From Prosthecodimorpha staleyi (lineage in GTDB: Bacteria; Pseudomonadota; Alphaproteobacteria; Rhizobiales; Ancalomicrobiaceae), in contig NZ_JAHHZF010000002.1 in assembly GCF_018729455.1 (NCBI RefSeq), forward strand, positions 327,482 to 391,481: a stretch of DNA of 64,000 nt, read 5' to 3'. Shown here piece by piece: positions 59,642 through 64,000 of the stretch. The position numbers and the translations under genes are program-made. Below the pieces are notes generated by a model. It was given only the letters and a program-made list of their open reading frames with translations. It was not told the DNA's origin and ran no database searches. Position 1 is the first letter of the stretch. The number at the start of each line of letters is the position of its first letter.

Positions 59642-62356
59642 TCAATCGCGGCGGCGGCTGGAGCCCGTTCGGCTAGGCTCGAAGCCGGCGGGGACATACG
59701 GCCGGAACGCGCTCTTTTCACTGCCGCAATCCGGGCAGAGCCAGGAGGCGTCGAGTTCGGCAAAGGGGACGCCGGCGCCGGCAATCTCGTCGTAGATGTA
59801 GTAGCAGCCGCGGCATATGAAGCGTCCCCCGGGCGAGGGCGTGGGCGGGAGAACGGCGGCGGCTTCGGCCGGAGCGGCGCTGCCACCGAGGCCGGGCACC
59901 GCGAGCGGATCGCCGACCACCACCTTGCCGCTCTTCTGGGTCACCAGATAGACACCGAGATCCTTGTGGCCGAACCGGGCGCGCAGGGCGCCGGGAATGT
60001 CCATGTCGCGCTTGCCCGTCCGTGGGTTGACATTGGTGGCGCCGCACCGCCCGTTGCGCCGGTCGACGCGGAACACCGCATCGCCGAGGCGGATGTCGCT
60101 GCCGACCAGGTCGAACTCCTGCCAGGGGCGCAGGCCGTCCACGTAGAAATTGGCGCGGAAGCGCAAGGGGTCGAGCGGGCGGCCCCAAAGCTCCTCCAAC
60201 GCGCGCAGCGTCGCCAGATTGATCAGGGAGATCACGCTGTCGGGCTTGTCCATGAAATGGCCCTGCCGGCTCTGGACCAGATGCGGCGCGTTGCCCAGCG
60301 TTGGCACCAGATCCTGGACGAAGCGCTCGAGGGCGCGGCGTCCCTCGTCGATCCGCAGATCGGCGCGGAAGACCTCCTCGCGCTCCGACGACGCGCGAAA
60401 CACCAGACTGTCCGGGTCCAACTCGGTGCGCACCTCGGCCAGGGCCTCGTCGATCATCAACATGACGAACAGGCCCTTCTTGGCCCATTTCGGATCGTAT
60501 CGGTCGATCGGGACATTCGGCCGGGCGAGCGCGAAGATGCGGTCGAACGGAAAGGGCTTGCCCGCCTCGAGCGTGATGCCGTTCACCGGCTGGGCGCTCA
60601 TGCCCTTGATGGGATAGCGATAAATACCGCGGACGATCTGCATGGGATCCTCGGACAGCGCGTTCGGGGCCGACACTGCCCGAGCCGGCGGGGCGGCGCG
60701 TAGGGCCGGCTTGTAGCGATTGCGGGGAGCCGGTTCGCTGCGGGGAACCTGCGACAGAGGCTCGGAGACCAGGAGTTCCGACAGAAAGCCCGGGCTGCCG
60801 TCGAGCTTGTCGTCGACCAGGTCGGACAGGCGGGCGATGCCCTGCTCGATCTGCCGGGGCGCCATCGCCGCATAGCCGAAGACGATCCCCCGGCGGGCCA
60901 GCGCGGTATCGAGCCCGTCATAGGCGCCGGCGGATGCCAGCGAATAAACGCCGAGCCGCGCCTTGCGCGCCATGGCTTCGAGGGTCGCGGCAGGGGGCAC
61001 GCCGGGCGGCAATTGCCAGCACATATGCAGGCCGGCGCCGGTTCCGGCCAGGTCGACATCGCCGAAATGGCGCCGCAACGCCGTGATGGCCGTGTCGCGC
61101 GCCTCGCGATAGTGCCCGCGGGCACGAAGCAGATGGGAGACGAAACTGCCCGAGCGGACGAGCTCTGCCAGGACGTGCTGGTCCAACCAGCCGTTGCCGT
61201 TGTCGAGGAGCGCCTTCACGGCCACGGCCGCATCCGCCAAGGCCGGCGGCACCACCAGGTAGCCGAGCCGCAGACCCGGACCGAGCGATTTCGAGAAGGT
61301 GCCGACATGGATGGTGCAATCCGGCGCCATCGCGGCGATCGGCGGCAGCGGCGACCCGTCATACTGGAAGTCGCTATCGTAGTCGTCCTCGACAATATAG
61401 GTGCCTTGCCGACGCGCCCAGGCGATGAGGCCCTCCCGGCGGGCCATGGAGAGCGTGGCGCCGGTCGGAAACTGGTGGCCCGGTGTGACATAGGCGAGCG
61501 TGGCCCCGACCTCCGGCAGGCGGGCCGTGATCAGCCCGTCCTCGTCGACAGGAACGCGATGAACCGCCGCACCCGCCGCCTCGAACGCGAAGGTGGCCCC
61601 CTGGTAGCAGGGATTCTCCACCACGACCGGCGTGCCGGGCTCGATGAAGAGCCGGGCCGCGATGGAGAGCCCCTCCTGGGCGCCGGAGACGATCACCACC
61701 AGGCCGGGATCGGTCGCGATGCCGCGCCAGGCGCCGAGATGGTTGGCGATCGCCGCACGCAAGGCGGACAGTCCCGCCGGATCGCCATAGTGGGTCATTC
61801 CCCGCCGGAGCCCGCCGGAAACGGCACTCTGCATCAGCCGCCGCCAGGTCTTGACCGGGAAAAGCGCCTCGGCCGGCCGGCCGGGATAGAAGTCGAAGCT
61901 GAGCCGGCTGCTCTGGGCGTCGTTCAGCCGCTGCACCCTCGGCGGCACGCGCGGCCGCGCGCGCCCCGTCATGGGCGTTTCGATCCGCATCGCCGGAAGG
62001 GCCGGCGACAGGGCGGGTCTTGCCTGGGGGGCGAGAACGAAGATCCCGGCGGCCGGCCGGATGCTCACCAGGCCTTCATCGTGAAGCTGCTCGTAGGCAC
62101 GGACCACCGTATTGCGGGCGACCTGCAACTGATCGGCGAGCCGCCGGGACGAGGGCAGACGCGAGCCGACGGCGATGCGGCCATCCTGGATGCCGGTTCT
62201 GATCTGCGCGACGATCTGCACGGTGAGCGTTTCCGCGCCGGTGCGATCGAGCAGGATCGTCACCTGGGCGGCATATCCCCGCAGGCCCTCGGCGGCGGAC
62301 GGCGCGGAAATGGGACGCAGATCCATGGCCATGATCCGTTGCGTGAAGGCCGCCAT
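59642..62356 (-). CDS. Four-domain fusion: MocR-type regulator, MOSC, rubredoxin
   Basis: 904 residues from the ATG at 62356; in-frame alternatives lie at 62407, 62332 and 62326. Residues ~20-85: GntR winged helix (SRLPSSRRLADQLQVARNTV). ~130-490: fold-type I aminotransferase with HVGTFSKSLGPGLRLGYLVV carrying the PLP lysine, i.e. a MocR/PdxR-type regulator. ~572-810: MOSC N-terminal barrel (MQIVRGIYRYPIKGMS) plus MOSC domain (NGRCGATNVNPRTGKRD), a family that carries molybdenum cofactor or moves sulfur. ~845-890: rubredoxin (ICRGCYYIYDE, LCPDCGSEKSAF) with its four iron-ligating cysteines. No stop separates the parts. An internal ATG at 60643 with GAGGA upstream could also give a separate 333-residue MOSC-rubredoxin protein. 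Confidence 0.85.
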   Translation of the reverse strand: MAAFTQRIMAMDLRPISAPSAAEGLRGYAAQVTILLDRTGAETLTVQIVAQIRTGIQDGRIAVGSRLPSSRRLADQLQVARNTVVRAYEQLHDEGLVSIRPAAGIFVLAPQARPALSPALPAMRIETPMTGRARPRVPPRVQRLNDAQSSRLSFDFYPGRPAEALFPVKTWRRLMQSAVSGGLRRGMTHYGDPAGLSALRAAIANHLGAWRGIATDPGLVVIVSGAQEGLSIAARLFIEPGTPVVVENPCYQGATFAFEAAGAAVHRVPVDEDGLITARLPEVGATLAYVTPGHQFPTGATLSMARREGLIAWARRQGTYIVEDDYDSDFQYDGSPLPPIAAMAPDCTIHVGTFSKSLGPGLRLGYLVVPPALADAAVAVKALLDNGNGWLDQHVLAELVRSGSFVSHLLRARGHYREARDTAITALRRHFGDVDLAGTGAGLHMCWQLPPGVPPAATLEAMARKARLGVYSLASAGAYDGLDTALARRGIVFGYAAMAPRQIEQGIARLSDLVDDKLDGSPGFLSELLVSEPLSQVPRSEPAPRNRYKPALRAAPPARAVSAPNALSEDPMQIVRGIYRYPIKGMSAQPVNGITLEAGKPFPFDRIFALARPNVPIDRYDPKWAKKGLFVMLMIDEALAEVRTELDPDSLVFRASSEREEVFRADLRIDEGRRALERFVQDLVPTLGNAPHLVQSRQGHFMDKPDSVISLINLATLRALEELWGRPLDPLRFRANFYVDGLRPWQEFDLVGSDIRLGDAVFRVDRRNGRCGATNVNPRTGKRDMDIPGALRARFGHKDLGVYLVTQKSGKVVVGDPLAVPGLGGSAAPAEAAAVLPPTPSPGGRFICRGCYYIYDEIAGAGVPFAELDASWLCPDCGSEKSAFRPYVPAGFEPSRTGSSRRRD

Positions 62357-62678
62357 GGGACCAGTTTGCCCGCAGCCGGTCCAGGGGGGCGAACCGTTGG
62401 CACCCAAGCTTTGTCGACGACTGGCACCATGACCGGCCCTGTCCCGGCGCGGCTGCCGCTTGGCGCGTCAAATCGGGGCTGTCGGCGCGCGATATGACCA
62501 AGGCTTGCGCAAGGACGATGTCCCCGGGCACGCGACGCCGGGCCGGATCTGGACGCCTGTGATCCTCCGCGGTCGGCTCTGATGCGCCGGGCGCTTCCCT
62601 CCCATCCTTCAGGCAACCGGGAGCCGGGCGGCCGTCATGGATGGCCGCGGTCTCGGTAATGGTCAGAAGGAGTGACAC
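62357..62678. promoter_or_regulatory. Divergent region, MocR-fusion gene / urtA
   Basis: A 322-bp gap. AGAAGGAG at 62665-62672 is the ribosome site of urtA, and a 6-bp stem (GCGGCC/GGCCGC, 62628-62648) lies just ahead of it in the leader. MocR proteins often bind direct repeats in such divergent gaps, but no convincing repeat was found. No guanidine (ykkC) riboswitch pattern was recognised. Confidence 0.5.
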
Positions 62679-63902
62679 ATGACCCTGACACGCCGCACTT
62701 TCGGCAAGAGCCTTGCCGCGCTGACGCTTGCGACAACGCTGTCCGGTCCAGCCCTCGCCGAGGAGACGATCAAGATTGGCGTCCTCCATTCGCTCTCCGG
62801 CACGATGGCGATCTCGGAGACGATCCTGAAGGACCTGATCCTCTGGCAGGTCGACGAGCTCAACGCCAAGGGCGGCCTGCTCGGCAAGAAGATCGAACCG
62901 ATCGTGGTCGACCCGGCCTCGAACTGGCCTCTCTTCGCCGAAAAGGCCCGCGATCTGATCGAACGGCAGAAGGTGGTCGCCGTCTTCGGATGCTGGACTT
63001 CGGTCAGCCGCAAGTCCGTACTGCCGGTGTTCGAAGAGCTGAACGGGCTGCTCTTCTATCCGCTCGAGTATGAGGGCGAGGAAACGTCGAAGAACATCTT
63101 CTACGGCTCGTCCGTGCCGGACAACAAGGCGATCCCGGCGGTCGAGTACCTCATGTCCAAGGACGGCGGCAGCCATACCCGCTTCATTCTGGAAGGCACC
63201 GACTACGTCTATCCGCGCACGTCCAACAAGATCATCCGCGCCTTCCTCAAGTCCAAGGGCGTCGCTGACGAGGACATCCGCGAGAATTATACGCCGTTCG
63301 GTTTCTCCGACTGGCAGACGGAGGTTGCCGCCATCCGCAAGTTCGGCTCCTCTGGCAAGAAGACCGCAGTCATCTCGACCGTCAACGGCGATGCCAACGT
63401 GCCGTTCTACAAGGAACTGTCCAACCAGGGCGTCAAGGCCACCGACATTCCGGTCATCGCCTTCTCGGTCGGCGAGGAGGAACTGAAAGGCCTGGACACG
63501 TCGCAGCTGGTCGGCCACCTGGCCGCCTGGAGCTACTTCCAGTCGATCGACACGTCGCAGAACAAGGATTTCATCGCCCGGTGGCGAGCCTACAAGAAGG
63601 ATCCGAAGCAGGTCACCAACGATCCGGTCGAATCGGCCTATATCCTGTTCAACCTCTGGGCCCAGGCGGTGAAAAAGTCCGGCTCGACGGAGGTTGCGGC
63701 CGTCAGCAAGGCGATCGTCGGCGAAAGCGTCGTCTCGCCCGGGGGCAACACCGTCACCATGAACGCCAACCATCACGTGACCAAGCCGGTGCTGATCGGC
63801 GAGGTCAATGCCAGGGGGCAGTTCGACATCGTCTTCCGCAGCGCGCCCATCGCCCCGAAGCCCTGGAGCCCGCATCTGCCGGAAAATGCCAACCGCCAGT
63901 GA
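62679..63902 (+). CDS. urtA: Urea ABC transporter substrate-binding protein UrtA
   Basis: 407 residues. A twin-arginine-like signal (TRRTFGKSLAALTLATTLSG, cleavage near ALAEE) is followed by a type 1 binding fold of the UrtA/AmiC class: IKIGVLHSLSGTMAISETIL, VVAVFGCWTSVSRKSVLPVF, LLFYPLEYEGEETSKNIFYG and MNANHHVTKPVLIGEVNARG are characteristic of UrtA. It binds urea or a close analogue in the periplasm. The permease and ATPase genes (urtBCDE) would be expected beyond the right edge. The agmatinase encoded earlier in the window releases urea, but no direct link is shown. Confidence 0.92.
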   Translation: MTLTRRTFGKSLAALTLATTLSGPALAEETIKIGVLHSLSGTMAISETILKDLILWQVDELNAKGGLLGKKIEPIVVDPASNWPLFAEKARDLIERQKVVAVFGCWTSVSRKSVLPVFEELNGLLFYPLEYEGEETSKNIFYGSSVPDNKAIPAVEYLMSKDGGSHTRFILEGTDYVYPRTSNKIIRAFLKSKGVADEDIRENYTPFGFSDWQTEVAAIRKFGSSGKKTAVISTVNGDANVPFYKELSNQGVKATDIPVIAFSVGEEELKGLDTSQLVGHLAAWSYFQSIDTSQNKDFIARWRAYKKDPKQVTNDPVESAYILFNLWAQAVKKSGSTEVAAVSKAIVGESVVSPGGNTVTMNANHHVTKPVLIGEVNARGQFDIVFRSAPIAPKPWSPHLPENANRQ

Positions 63903-63923
63903 CGGGATCGGCCGGCATCGTCC

Positions 63924-63955
63924 CTGGCGGTCGGCCCCAGGGGCCCGGCCGCCAG
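63924..63955 (+). terminator. Hairpin after urtA
   Basis: CTGGCGG (63924-63930) pairs with CCGCCAG (63949-63955), extended inward by four more pairs including one T-G. It lies 22 nt after the urtA stop. No T-run; it may be an intercistronic stem limiting urt permease expression. Confidence 0.5.
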
Positions 63956-63965
63956 CAGCGACGCC

Positions 63966-63980
63966 GGGGGGGGGGGGGGG
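63966..63980. repeat. Run of 15 G, likely sequence artefact
   Basis: Fifteen consecutive G residues are followed by a G/C-only tail to the window end. Nothing comparable occurs elsewhere in the window. It may be a homopolymer error or contig-end artefact rather than real sequence. Confidence 0.7.
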
Positions 63981-64000
63981 CCGGGGGGCCGGCCCCCGCG

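Noticed and set aside
61013..62497. 494-codon plus-strand open frame across the MocR-fusion gene
   Set aside because: It is antisense to clear GntR and aminotransferase motifs, and its product is Arg/Gly/His-rich with no recognisable domain.
62500..62678. Possible guanidine (ykkC) riboswitch before urtA
   Set aside because: The leader has only one short GC stem, and the conserved ykkC sequence blocks were not recognised.

Overview
The window looks like chromosomal DNA of a GC-rich alphaproteobacterium, probably Hyphomicrobiales (Rhizobiales)-like. The evidence is an FrcBCA-type sugar importer, polyamine and phosphonate genes, UrtA, strong GC-third-position bias with long open antisense frames, and frequent GTG/TTG starts. 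The genus cannot be fixed from sequence alone. No rRNA, tRNA, CRISPR, insertion sequence or prophage gene was seen.

Left part (1-22.8 kb), metabolic and transport genes: (i) a sugar locus. A ROK repressor, a FucU/RbsD mutarotase and a PfkB kinase (cut by the window edge) run leftward; an frcB-frcC-frcA fructose-type ABC importer runs rightward. They share a 495-bp divergent control region containing a perfect inverted repeat. (ii) A ~630-bp gene-free stretch holds a 7-bp tandem repeat and a large inverted pair of ~162-bp repeats. (iii) A Tat-exported GMC oxidoreductase and an AraC regulator follow. (iv) A leftward operon runs TauE exporter, SDR, agmatinase-type ureohydrolase, FAD amine oxidase, phosphonoacetaldehyde hydrolase. 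It is divergent from a complete polyamine-type ABC importer. (v) A periplasmic caspase fused to a formylglycine-enzyme-like domain lies next to a class-III aminotransferase of putrescine/omega-amino-acid type.

Central part (22.9-59.5 kb), a complete non-flagellar type III secretion system (T3SS): it has all export-apparatus genes (sctRSTUV), ATPase complex (sctNLO), sorting platform (sctQ, sctK), ruler (sctP), rings (sctJ, sctD, and a GspD-like secretin as sctC), rod (sctI), needle and needle chaperone (sctF, YscE-like), gatekeeper (sctW), a SctE/SctB pore pair with a SycD chaperone, a possible tip protein, and several unrecognised small or coiled-coil proteins. The pore proteins point to an animal/protist-type injectisome rather than a plant Hrp or symbiotic Rhc system. 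Two things stand out. A three-gene ExbB/MotA plus ExbD/TolR-like ion-channel module is embedded between sctV and sctI. A set of 16-bp CRP-like palindromes precedes several of the transcription units and is matched by a Crp/Fnr regulator encoded in the cluster, translationally coupled to the needle chaperone gene.

Right part (59.6-64 kb): an unusual four-domain protein (GntR helix-turn-helix, aminotransferase fold, MOSC, rubredoxin) is divergent from urtA, the urea-importer binding protein. The window ends in a 15-G homopolymer that may be an assembly artefact.
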